64,000 nucleotides of DNA, taken from positions 310,001-374,000 of the forward strand of contig NIOB01000007.1 of assembly GCA_002189105.1 (NCBI GenBank). The letters run 5' to 3'. A program made the translations under genes and the position numbers. Under the pieces are notes generated by a model, which was not told where the DNA came from, did not search any database, and saw only the letters and a program-made list of their open reading frames with translations. Positions 53,200-61,486 of the stretch are shown here, in pieces. The stretch comes from Saccharibacillus soli (lineage in GTDB: Bacteria; Bacillota; Bacilli; Paenibacillales; Paenibacillaceae). Each line of letters begins with the position of its first letter. Within the stretch, counting starts at the first letter, position 1.

Positions 53200-54603
53200 A
53201 TGGGCATCCTACGCAAACGCTCCTCCTTATTTCGCCGCAAAGCTATTGAACAGCATGAAAGTAACCTCAAACGAGTGTTGGGCCCACTCGATCTGACCAC
53301 ACTTGGCATTGGAGCTATTATCGGGACAGGGATCTTTGTTCTGACGGGAGTGGCAGCAGCCAAATATGCGGGCCCCGGACTTGTCTTATCGTTTCTGCTC
53401 GCCGGCATCATCTGTACCTTTGCGGCGCTCTGTTACTCGGAGTTTGCTTCAACGGTTCCCGCTTCGGGCAGTGCGTATACGTACAGCTATACGACCTTTG
53501 GCGAATTGATTGCCTGGATCTTGGGCTGGGATCTGATCTTGGAGTATGGCTTCGCCAGTGCAGCGGTCGCCAGCGGCTGGTCGGGATATTTCCAGAGTCT
53601 ACTGGCGGGGATGGGTATTCATCTGCCGCATATCCTGACAGGTGCCTTTAATCCGGAAAAAGGGACGTATCTCGATATTACTGCGGTTGGGATTACGCTC
53701 ATCATTGCGCTGCTGCTCACGCGTGGAATTCGGGAAGCGTCGCGTGCCAATGGGATTATGGTTGCCATCAAATTGGTGGTAGTGTTAATCTTCATCGGCG
53801 TGGGTGTCTTCTATGTCAAACCCGATAACTGGCAGCCTTTCCTGCCTTTCGGTTTTCACGGCGTGGCTGCCGGGGCTGCAACGGTATTCTTCGCATATAT
53901 CGGCTTCGATGCGGTATCCACGGCTGCGGAAGAGGTCAAGCGTCCACAGCGCGATCTGCCGATCGGCATCATTGCTTCACTGGCGGTCTGCACGGTGCTG
54001 TACATTATCGTATCGCTGATTTTGACCGGCATTGTACCGTACCATATGCTGAACGTTAGCGACCCTGTAGCCTTTGCTTTGGAGTTCGTCAATATGAACG
54101 GCATAGCTTGGATCATTTCGCTTGGTGCGATCACCGGCATTACAACAGTTCTGCTGGTGATGATGTACGGACAGTCACGGCTGCTGTATTCCATGTCCCG
54201 GGATGGTCTGCTGTCTCCAGTCTTCTCCAAGGTCAGCGGCAAGAGTGCCACACCTGCGGTCGGTACGTGGATCTCGTCGATTGTAATTGCCTTTTTCGCG
54301 GGCTTGATCCCGTTGGATCACTTGGCTGAACTGACGAATATCGGGACGTTGTTTGCCTTTACTGTAGTAAGCATTGGCGTCATTATGCTGCGCCGCACAC
54401 AGCCAGACTTGAAGCGCGGCTTCCGTGTTCCGCTTGTGCCGCTGATTCCAATCCTCAGTGCGCTGGGCTGCGTTTATCTGATGTTCCAGCTCAAGCCGCT
54501 GACCTGGTATACATTCCTGATCTGGCTGGTCATTGGTCTGGTGGTTTACTTCCTGTATGGACGCCGCCATAGTCTGCTGAACCCCGATCGCACTTCCCGG
54601 TAA
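53200..54603 (+). CDS. APC-family amino acid permease
   Basis: A 467-residue transporter with about 12 membrane segments, close in length and sequence style to B. subtilis YfnA and the cationic amino acid transporter group. 'LTTLGIGAIIGTGIFVLTG' is the substrate-site motif of TM1, with 'FFAYIGFDAVSTAAEEVKRP' at TM6. ATG 53200 is preferred over 53152 because GGAAAGGA lies just upstream and the cytosolic N-terminus then begins MGILRKRSSLF. It follows argS, so arginine is a possible substrate, but that is only suggested by position. Confidence 0.88.
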   Translation: MGILRKRSSLFRRKAIEQHESNLKRVLGPLDLTTLGIGAIIGTGIFVLTGVAAAKYAGPGLVLSFLLAGIICTFAALCYSEFASTVPASGSAYTYSYTTFGELIAWILGWDLILEYGFASAAVASGWSGYFQSLLAGMGIHLPHILTGAFNPEKGTYLDITAVGITLIIALLLTRGIREASRANGIMVAIKLVVVLIFIGVGVFYVKPDNWQPFLPFGFHGVAAGAATVFFAYIGFDAVSTAAEEVKRPQRDLPIGIIASLAVCTVLYIIVSLILTGIVPYHMLNVSDPVAFALEFVNMNGIAWIISLGAITGITTVLLVMMYGQSRLLYSMSRDGLLSPVFSKVSGKSATPAVGTWISSIVIAFFAGLIPLDHLAELTNIGTLFAFTVVSIGVIMLRRTQPDLKRGFRVPLVPLIPILSALGCVYLMFQLKPLTWYTFLIWLVIGLVVYFLYGRRHSLLNPDRTSR

Positions 54604-54631
54604 GTTTTTTTGAGAAAAGCTGCTTCTTGGC

Positions 54632-54663
54632 AAGTCCTCTTCGTCCGCGAAGAGGGCTTTTTA
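54632..54663 (+). terminator. Intrinsic terminator after the permease gene
   Basis: AGTCCTCTTCG-TCC-GCGAAGAGGGCT followed by TTTT. Confidence 0.85.
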
Positions 54664-54737
54664 AATTTGCTGCAACCTTTTGCAGGGAAGGCACGTCTGG
54701 AAGGTTGAGAATGAGAAAAAAGAAGAGGTGACTGGAG

Positions 54738-55676
54738 ATGAAAAAAACAATTAAAGCTTGTGCCGCTCTGGTAATGGCAGGTTCCTTTGCATTTGCTGCA
54801 TCGGCATCCGCGTACAGCGACATTAAGGATCAAGACAACGCGAAGATCGCGCAATCGCTTCAGCAAAAAGGCATCATGAAAGGGGTCGGCGAAGATCGCT
54901 TTGCTCCATCGCTGGATCTGACCAACGCCCAGGCAATCCAATTGATCGTCAATGCATTTGACATGAAAGTGAATCCGGGTGTCGATTATAAGCCAACGGC
55001 ATCGTTTAACAGCAGTGCCTGGTATGCACCGGCTTATGAAGCGGCTCTGCACAACCAGATCAAGACCGTCACGAAGAGTGACTCGCCAAGCGCGAAGATC
55101 ACCCGTGAAGCTTTTGCCAGCCTCCTGTTGGAAGGAATCAACACAACCGGTCAATACCCGACAACAAAGATGTATATTTTCTTTGATGATGAGAAAGAAT
55201 TTACGGGCGACCATTTGGGAGCCGTTCAGATCCTGGGCAATATGAGAATTCTCTCCCCAGGCGGTGATTTCCGTCCACAAGAACCGATTACTCGTATGGA
55301 GGCCGCGGAATTGGTGTATAATGCCATTGAGTTCATCAATAACGTCGGCGGTGGAAAAGATGACGGCGCCCAAGACGGAACAGGAGCGATCGACGTGAGT
55401 GTAACAACGAAGACGGAAGCCGATGGACGGGTTAAGGCGACACTGAAGGCTTCGCTGCCGAACCCGGGTTATGGTCTCAAGATCGACGGCGTGAAATATG
55501 AAGACGGTAAAGCGATTGTGCAGTATTCGGTCTCCAATCCGCAGCCTGGCATGATGTATCCGCAGGTGATTACCGAAGCCGAAGCTTCTACCTACCTGAC
55601 AGGCACCTACAGTGAAGTGGTGGCTGAACGTATTGGCGGAGCCGCTCCAATCACGGATGCCAAATCCTTGAAGTAA
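54738..55676 (+). CDS. Exported SLH-domain protein with PrcB-like C-terminus
   Basis: A 312-residue exported protein. The signal peptide (KKTIKACAALVMAGSFAFAASASA) is cleaved near residue 25. Three S-layer-homology-like repeats follow (about 26-75, 85-130, 145-190), each with the ITR/LTN-type motif, as in 'ITRMEAAELVYNAIEF'. The C-terminal part (about 210-290) with 'GYGLKIDGVKYEDGKAIVQY' resembles the PrcB_C/protease-complex-inhibitor domain. It is probably attached to secondary cell-wall polymer. Its ligand or protease target is unknown. AGAGGTGACTGGAG precedes the ATG. Confidence 0.8.
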   Translation: MKKTIKACAALVMAGSFAFAASASAYSDIKDQDNAKIAQSLQQKGIMKGVGEDRFAPSLDLTNAQAIQLIVNAFDMKVNPGVDYKPTASFNSSAWYAPAYEAALHNQIKTVTKSDSPSAKITREAFASLLLEGINTTGQYPTTKMYIFFDDEKEFTGDHLGAVQILGNMRILSPGGDFRPQEPITRMEAAELVYNAIEFINNVGGGKDDGAQDGTGAIDVSVTTKTEADGRVKATLKASLPNPGYGLKIDGVKYEDGKAIVQYSVSNPQPGMMYPQVITEAEASTYLTGTYSEVVAERIGGAAPITDAKSLK

Positions 55677-55706
55677 CACGTGATAAACAGCTGAATAGGT
55701 CAAAAG

Positions 55707-55755
55707 AAAAGACCCCGAACCCTGCTTACCTTTAAGCGGGGTTCGGGGTCTTTTT
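55707..55755 (+). terminator. Strong terminator after the SLH gene
   Basis: AAGACCCCGAACCC and GGGTTCGGGGTCTT, extended by GCTT/AAGC, form a very stable stem with T-run. It may also stop minus-strand transcription of the ABC genes. Confidence 0.93.
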
Positions 55756-55832
55756 CGGTTGAAGTCTGATGTGTTCTGAGATGCCAGGCAGAAGCGGAGA
55801 AGCCCGGATTATCCGGGCACTTCCACTCTGGA

Positions 55833-57974
55833 TTAATCGGCCCCGCTTAAGTTGCGGAAAGCCGGACTGGAATCGAATCCGGACTCGGGCTTGCCGGTTA
55901 CAGGCGCGATTGAATCGCCGCCGCCCTGCTGCAATTGATACATTTGGAAATAACGGCCGCCATGAGCCATCAGCTCCTCGTGACTACCGCGTTCGACAAT
56001 CTCGCCGCGATGCAGCACCAGAATCTGATCCGCACTGCGAATAGTGGACAATCGGTGCGCAATAACGAAGGTTGTCCGTCCTTGTTTCAAGACATTCAAT
56101 GCAGACTGGATCAACGCTTCCGTTTCGGTATCGATGTTCGCGGTTGCTTCGTCGAGAATCAGGATCGCTGGATCAAAGGCTAATGCTCGGGCGAACGAGA
56201 TCAACTGACGCTGTCCGGCGGACAGTGTACTGCCTTTTTCAACAACCGGTTCATCGAATCCGCCTGGCAGATCCGACAGAATCTTATCGGCTCCGACCTC
56301 ACGCAGCGCCTGCTCTACACGTTCACGGCTGATGCGTTCATCGCCCAGACTGACATTGGAGGCGATGGTGCCGGTGAACAGGTAAGGGTCCTGCAGGACG
56401 ATGCCCATATGCTGGCGGATGTGCTGTTTCGGCAGATCCCGGACGTTCTGACCATCAATGGTAATCGTCCCCTTTTGCGGGTCATAGAAACGGAAAAGCA
56501 GGTTGATGATCGAACTTTTGCCGGAACCAGTATGACCAACAAGCGCCACTGTTTGTCCTTGTTTCGCTTCAAAGGAGATGTTTTTCAGTACATAATCCTT
56601 TTTATAAGCAAAGGAGACGTCGTTGAATGTCACATTCCCTTTATAACGCGGCATACTGCCATCCGTGACCTGTTCACCTGGTTCGTCAAGCAGTTTGAAC
56701 ACTCGTCCGGCCGATACCATCGCGGAGTCCAATACCGCAAGCTGATTGACCATACCTGTGATTGGCTGGAACAAACGACCCAGAATATCGACAAAGGCGT
56801 AGAGTGCGCCAAGTGAAATAATCGAGGCGGCTCCGTCAATCGTCGAAGAACCGAAGTACCAGATGACCACGGTAAACGACAGGTTCCGGAGAACATTGAC
56901 CAGATTATGCGAGGTAAAAGAGTTCAAGTTCAACATTTTGTTCTGATGCTTGAGATAGTCGCCGTTCAGTTCTTCAAATTCATCACGCGTCTGCTTCTCG
57001 CGGCGGAAGACGCGAATGATCGACATGCCCTGGATGGACTCGTTGATGATCGCATTCAGCTCGCTGAGACGGGAACGGATAATGGTATTGTACTTCGTTG
57101 CGACTTTTCGATAGAGATAGATCCATAGAATAATCAGCGGCACGATGAACAGAGACACAGCAGCCAGGCGCGGATCGAGAATGAACAGCGCTACATAGAT
57201 GCCGGTGATGTACACGATACCCGTGGTGAAGTTGGACAGAACCGCGATGAACAGATCTTTGACCGCCTCGGTGTCATTGGTGACCCGGGAGACGACCTTG
57301 CCCGCAGGCAGGTTATCGAAGAAATGGACGGGAAGCCGCTGGATATGCGCATACAGATCCAAGCGGAGCTTCTGAATCACTCGGTTTGCCGCAGATTGAA
57401 GCCAGTACGTCTTGCCGAATTCCATGGCGATAGAGATCGCCAGGAACAGCAGATACAGGAGAATCAGCTTCATGATGCCCGGAATTTCGGGAGTATAGAA
57501 GTCGAATAGTTCCTGCTTCGACAGCTGCTGGGCCGGATAGGTATCCGTGCCCTGCGAAGTTTGGATGGTCAGCGTACCCTTGTCGAAGCTGCGATCACCT
57601 TCGGGTGCGGGCACCGCTCCATCGACGAACACAAATCCACGGCCTACTTGCAGGATGCGTGCCTCATCTCCGCGAGTTTCGCCTTCTTCAAAGCGATCAC
57701 CGCGTTTGTAGTACGTTCCCTGATAAGGAATCGCGTCGTCAGAGGTTTCAGTGGTTTCGTAAAAAGGATTCTCGATCCCCATCATATGATCGTCGATCAT
57801 CGTCTTGGCGATAAATGGACTGGCCAGCTCGGCGCCTACGCCGATGGCCAATGCGATGATGGCGGCGATAAAGGTTCCTTTGGCGTTAAGAGCATACCCG
57901 AACAGCCTTCGGGCAGATTTTTTGTTTGGAACGACAGCGGACTCTTCCGGACGTTCCTCATTAAACGTTTCCAT
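55833..57974 (-). CDS. bmrD: ABC exporter half-transporter, BmrD (YheH)-like
   Basis: A 713-residue exporter with six membrane segments and an ATPase domain. Like BmrD it has an insertion of about 110 residues between TM1 and TM2 ('TMIDDHMMG...QELFDFYTP', about 65-175), predicted to lie outside the cell. Walker A is 'GHTGSGKS', Walker B 'AILILDEATANID' has the catalytic Glu, and the signature is the non-standard LSAGQ. It pairs with the upstream gene, which has the opposite pattern. ATG 57974 is supported by AGGAGGTGCAC; it overlaps the previous stop by 14 bases. Confidence 0.85.
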   Translation of the reverse strand: METFNEERPEESAVVPNKKSARRLFGYALNAKGTFIAAIIALAIGVGAELASPFIAKTMIDDHMMGIENPFYETTETSDDAIPYQGTYYKRGDRFEEGETRGDEARILQVGRGFVFVDGAVPAPEGDRSFDKGTLTIQTSQGTDTYPAQQLSKQELFDFYTPEIPGIMKLILLYLLFLAISIAMEFGKTYWLQSAANRVIQKLRLDLYAHIQRLPVHFFDNLPAGKVVSRVTNDTEAVKDLFIAVLSNFTTGIVYITGIYVALFILDPRLAAVSLFIVPLIILWIYLYRKVATKYNTIIRSRLSELNAIINESIQGMSIIRVFRREKQTRDEFEELNGDYLKHQNKMLNLNSFTSHNLVNVLRNLSFTVVIWYFGSSTIDGAASIISLGALYAFVDILGRLFQPITGMVNQLAVLDSAMVSAGRVFKLLDEPGEQVTDGSMPRYKGNVTFNDVSFAYKKDYVLKNISFEAKQGQTVALVGHTGSGKSSIINLLFRFYDPQKGTITIDGQNVRDLPKQHIRQHMGIVLQDPYLFTGTIASNVSLGDERISRERVEQALREVGADKILSDLPGGFDEPVVEKGSTLSAGQRQLISFARALAFDPAILILDEATANIDTETEALIQSALNVLKQGRTTFVIAHRLSTIRSADQILVLHRGEIVERGSHEELMAHGGRYFQMYQLQQGGGDSIAPVTGKPESGFDSSPAFRNLSGAD

Positions 57975-59736
57975 GATCGGTGTGCACCTCCTCGGAGGAG
58001 AGATTGGATTCCACCTGCTGACGTTCGTATTGTTCACGGTACCAGCCGTCGCGTGCAATCAGCTCGGCATGTGTGCCTTCTTCTACGATCCGTCCCCGCT
58101 CCAGCACAACGATATGATCGGCGTGTTCGACGGCAGACAGGCGGTGGGTGGAGATCAGCGTTGTTTTTCCTGCGCGTTTCTCCCGAATATTTTGAATAAT
58201 TCGTGCTTCCGTCCGTGCGTCAACCGCAGACAGAGCATCATCGAGAATAAGAATTTGTGGTTCGGCAATAAAGGCTCGGGCTAAGGAGACCCGCTGTTTC
58301 TGACCTCCAGAGAGTGAGACGCCCCGTTCGCCGACTTTGGTCTCCAGGCCATCGGACAGCGTTTCCAGATCGCTCTCGAAAGCAGCAGTCCGAATGGCTT
58401 CCAGAATCTCTGAATCGTCGGCGTCATGCTTGCCGTAGCGAATATTTTCGCGTACGGTCTTCGAGAACAGGATCTGCTCCTGCGGCACATAACCGATCCA
58501 GCTGTGCAGCTGTTCCTTGCCTAGTGCCTGGATCGGCGTGCCCGCGAAGAGGAGCTCTCCGGTACCGGTTGGGTATTCATGCAGCAGCTGCTTGAGCAGA
58601 GTGGACTTGCCGCTTCCTGTGCGTCCCACTACGCCAAGCGTCTGGCCGGCGCGAAGCTTCAGGCTGACCTGCTCCAGATTATCCACGGTGGAGGTCGGAT
58701 AACGGAAGGTGACGTCGCGGAACTCAATCGTTTCCGGTGCCGCCACCGTTGTAGGTTCAGCCGGGTCTTCAATATCGGCTTTCGTGAACAGCACTTCATT
58801 CACCCGATCCAGCGAAGCGCCGCCGCGCTGCATGATGTTAATCAGCTCGCCAATAGCGAACATTGGCCAGATCATCATGCCCAGATACATGTTAAAAGTA
58901 ACCAGATCGCCGAGCGTCAATTCGCTGCGGAACACCAGGTAGATCCCGTAAGATAGACCGATGAGGTAGCTGAGGCCTACACAGAGCCGGATGTAAGGCT
59001 CAAATACGGCATCGACCCGGGCGACGGCCAGGTTCTTTTTGTATACGTCATTGGTGATGTCGGCGAAACGTTTCTCGTCATGCCGTTCCTGTACATAGGC
59101 GCGGATGACGCGGATGCCCGCAACCGATTCCAATACCTGATCGTTCATGTCGCCGAATGAATCCTGAGCCACGGTGTAACGCTGATGAATAATCTTGCCA
59201 TAGATGCTCATGCCAATGGCAATGAACGGCAGCGGGATCAGCGCGGCAAGGGTCAGCTTCCAACTGACGATAAAGCCCATGGCGAGCAGTACGGTCAATA
59301 GGAACAGCGTGGAGTCGGTCAGCGTGAGCATGCCGAATCCCGCGGTCATGGCAACAGCTCTGAGATCGTTGGTGGCGCGGGCCATCAAGTCACCCGTGCG
59401 ATTCCGCTCAAAGAATGGAGGCGTCATTCGGAGCAGATGGGCCATGAAGCGGCTGCGAAGCAGTCGTTCCACAAGGTTGGAGCCGCCGAACAGCTGGCGC
59501 ATCCATATGTACGTAATCCCGTACATGATAACCAGCAGTCCAAGGATACCGCCGATGTACATGAAGAGGCGCTGCGGGGTAATCAGGCCACCTGCGATGT
59601 CATCGACAGCGGTGCCGATCAGCCGGGGCGGCAGAAGCTCAATGACGCCAACCAGAACGAGGAAGAACACCCCGATCAGATAACGCCTTTTTTCCTGCCG
59701 GAAGAACCAGCCGAGATTGCGAAGGACGGAAAACAT
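57961..59736 (-). CDS. bmrC: ABC exporter half-transporter, BmrC (YheI)-like
   Basis: A 591-residue half-transporter with six membrane segments (about 15-310) and an ATPase domain (about 335-575). Walker A is 'GRTGSGKST' and the signature is canonical ('VSLSGGQKQR'). Walker B 'ILILDDALSAVD' has Asp in place of the catalytic Glu. This degenerate site is the mark of BmrC in the BmrC/BmrD multidrug heterodimer; the partner supplies the good Glu. Gene order leader-bmrC-bmrD and sizes (585 and 673 in B. subtilis) fit. AAAGGAAGTGATGG precedes the ATG. Confidence 0.86.
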   Translation of the reverse strand: MFSVLRNLGWFFRQEKRRYLIGVFFLVLVGVIELLPPRLIGTAVDDIAGGLITPQRLFMYIGGILGLLVIMYGITYIWMRQLFGGSNLVERLLRSRFMAHLLRMTPPFFERNRTGDLMARATNDLRAVAMTAGFGMLTLTDSTLFLLTVLLAMGFIVSWKLTLAALIPLPFIAIGMSIYGKIIHQRYTVAQDSFGDMNDQVLESVAGIRVIRAYVQERHDEKRFADITNDVYKKNLAVARVDAVFEPYIRLCVGLSYLIGLSYGIYLVFRSELTLGDLVTFNMYLGMMIWPMFAIGELINIMQRGGASLDRVNEVLFTKADIEDPAEPTTVAAPETIEFRDVTFRYPTSTVDNLEQVSLKLRAGQTLGVVGRTGSGKSTLLKQLLHEYPTGTGELLFAGTPIQALGKEQLHSWIGYVPQEQILFSKTVRENIRYGKHDADDSEILEAIRTAAFESDLETLSDGLETKVGERGVSLSGGQKQRVSLARAFIAEPQILILDDALSAVDARTEARIIQNIREKRAGKTTLISTHRLSAVEHADHIVVLERGRIVEEGTHAELIARDGWYREQYERQQVESNLSSEEVHTDHGNV

Positions 59737-59795
59737 TCCATCACTTCCTTTCTTCGTTTACGATAGATTTACCAACTCATTTTGCGAAAAACCGC

Positions 59796-59827
59796 AAAAA
59801 AAGCATATCGCGGCGCGCGATATGCTT
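59796..59827 (-). terminator. Terminator between leader ORF and bmrC-like gene
   Basis: Read on the minus strand, AAGCATATCGC-GCGCC-GCGATATGCTT is a perfect 11-bp stem followed by seven T residues. It lies 60 bases before the bmrC start and 90 bases after the leader ORF, as expected for a transcription attenuator. Confidence 0.85.
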
Positions 59828-59916
59828 AGAAAACGATTCATATAGCGAACGATGTGGATAAAGCCACTCGTCGCGTTTTTTCGTCGGGGCGATTCTCGGA
59901 TCAAAGCCAGATACGA

Positions 59917-60039
59917 TCAGAGAGCGCCGGCCGGCAGACGACGGACGGAAGCTTCATCGATATGAAGTTCAAAAAGAGCACACAGCGAACGGATAGCCTC
60001 CAAGTGACGAACAGCCGATCTTTTTTTGAACGCAGACAT
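59917..60039 (-). CDS. 40-codon leader ORF, BmrB-like
   Basis: A 40-residue ORF (begins MSAFKKRSAVRHLEAIRSLC, ends PAGAL) with a very good ribosome binding site (GGAAGGAGTG, 8 bases before ATG). It has its own strong promoter and is followed by a terminator and the BmrC/BmrD-like exporter genes. In B. subtilis bmrB is a short leader peptide whose stalled translation lets RNA polymerase pass a terminator into bmrCD. The peptide sequence is not recognised; the bmrB-like role is inferred from layout. It could alternatively be an independent small protein. Confidence 0.6.
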   Translation of the reverse strand: MSAFKKRSAVRHLEAIRSLCALFELHIDEASVRRLPAGAL

Positions 60040-60093
60040 CGAATTCACTCCTTCCTAAGTTTGATGATCGCAAAATGATCTCGTATGCCCCTG

Positions 60094-60123
60094 ATTCTAG
60101 CATCGTCTCTCAGAAAAAGTCAA
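60094..60123 (-). promoter_or_regulatory. Promoter of the leader ORF/ABC exporter operon
   Basis: On the minus strand TTGACT (60123-60118), 18-base spacer, TAGAAT (60099-60094) with a TG extension. Predicted start is near 60087. Confidence 0.75.
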
Positions 60124-60274
60124 CGAAAAAGTTTTCTATTGTGAACAAATTGTGAACGGAGATTTTGATACAGAGGCTTCAGCTTGTTGAATCCTTTAGA
60201 ATTCTCAACGATTTTTTGCCTGCTGGCAGACTGAAAATGAGCAATGGAAACCAACTGAAACTATCATGAAAGGT

Positions 60275-60303
60275 TTGTCGTGAGTCGATTTCTAAGGTAT
60301 GAT
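60275..60303 (+). promoter_or_regulatory. Promoter of the HesB-like gene
   Basis: TTGTCG (60275-60280), 17-base spacer, TATGAT (60298-60303). Confidence 0.65.
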
Positions 60304-60365
60304 GAAGGGGCAAAGACGCCCGGAAACGGGTGCATCCGTCAATCAACGAAGGAGGGAAACGAAAG

Positions 60366-60677
60366 ATGAGTCTTAATGTCACGCCGCAGGCCGCCGATTG
60401 GTACAAAAAAGAGCTGGGCTTGCAGTCCGGCGATTATATTCGTTTCTATGCCCGTTACAGCAATACAAGCGATATTCACCCAGGCTTCTCACTCGGCATT
60501 ACAACCGAAAGCCCTAATCGCCCAGGATTGACTCAATCCACTGAAGGCATCACGTTCTACATGGAAGAGAAAGATCTCTGGTATTTGGAGGGCTATCGAT
60601 TGAATGTGACCTATTTGCCCGAGCATGACGACATCCTTTATGGTTATGAGCGCGAGGCCGTCCAGTCTTCTCGGTAA
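60366..60677 (+). CDS. HesB/YneR-like protein without cysteines
   Basis: A 103-residue protein of the HesB-like core fold (YneR/YfhF type). 'LNVTPQAADWYKKELGLQSGDYIRFYARY' is the family start. A-type Fe-S carriers use three conserved Cys; this protein has none, so it cannot bind a cluster in the usual way. It probably belongs to the cysteine-less branch of unknown function. ATG 60366 follows AAGGAGGGAAACG; the frame open from 60330 is not used. A bidirectional terminator follows. Confidence 0.8.
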   Translation: MSLNVTPQAADWYKKELGLQSGDYIRFYARYSNTSDIHPGFSLGITTESPNRPGLTQSTEGITFYMEEKDLWYLEGYRLNVTYLPEHDDILYGYEREAVQSSR

Positions 60678-60775
60678 AAGGCGAGTCATGTCATGTTCGG
60701 ATATGCAATTCTCAACCGAGACAACATGCCTCCAAAGCTGCGCCCAAACTTTTTAGACCTCCACACAAAAAGAAC

Positions 60776-60817
60776 AAAAAGACGAACGACCGAAAACTCG
60801 GTGCGTTCGTCTTTTTT
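60776..60817. terminator. Bidirectional terminator
   Basis: AAAAAGACGAACGACCGA and TCGGTGCGTTCGTCTTTTTT arms form a long stem between the HesB-like gene (plus) and the conserved unknown gene (minus). Confidence 0.92.
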
Positions 60818-60878
60818 ATGTCCCGCAGGTCTATCGTCCGCAGCACAAGGGAGAAGAAGCTGCCTCACGGCCTTCTCC

Positions 60879-61385
60879 TTACAGATGGGCGGTACCTTCG
60901 AGGGCAAACTCGAAATCGTCGATGTCAAATACCTGAACCGGCACAGAAGCCGAGATAATGCGCTGAATCATCTCCAACTGATCGGTCAATACCGGTGCTT
61001 CCTCCTTGATGGCCGACAGCAGCACTTCCGTCTCGATCGGGTCGAACAATTCGCCATAGTGGGCGTTGTCAACCGCATTGACGATTGTGAGTTTGATCTG
61101 TTCGTCCAGCAGGATTGGGGCACTTTTCGCCCAGGGAATACTCAGCGCCTTCTGAATCTTTTTCTTGTTCAGCGGCTCTTCAAAGTAAGCGATCAGCTCT
61201 TTAACTTTTTCTTTGACGAATTTATCATCGCCTGGCTCGTTCATAAGCGGCTCCGAACCCTCTTCAAATTCGTAAAGTTCCAGTACCGTCGTGTACGGAA
61301 CGATATATTCGACCGGACGGTTCGCCGAGAGCAATTGCCCGTAGATGGCGACCATGACGGCTTCAATGACAAAACGTTGAGACAT
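60879..61385 (-). CDS. Conserved protein of unknown function next to ypdA
   Basis: A 168-residue soluble acidic protein. The N-terminus 'SQRFVIEAVMVAIYGQLL' and 'VEYIVPYTTVLELYEF' recall proteins loosely labelled 'ADP-heptose synthase' in Paenibacillus genomes, but no nucleotidyltransferase motif is visible and I do not trust that name. ATG 61385 follows AGGAGGA and is preferred to the frame open from 61463. It lies 101 bases after ypdA on the same strand. Confidence 0.7.
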   Translation of the reverse strand: MSQRFVIEAVMVAIYGQLLSANRPVEYIVPYTTVLELYEFEEGSEPLMNEPGDDKFVKEKVKELIAYFEEPLNKKKIQKALSIPWAKSAPILLDEQIKLTIVNAVDNAHYGELFDPIETEVLLSAIKEEAPVLTDQLEMIQRIISASVPVQVFDIDDFEFALEGTAHL

Positions 61386-61486
61386 AAGCAGCGGTCCTCC
61401 TAGCGGCCGGCCTGTATACAGTGAGGGGCACGGCCTATTCCTCGTATGTGGGAAGTATAGCACAAGAAGGCAGTGAAATCAGCCTT

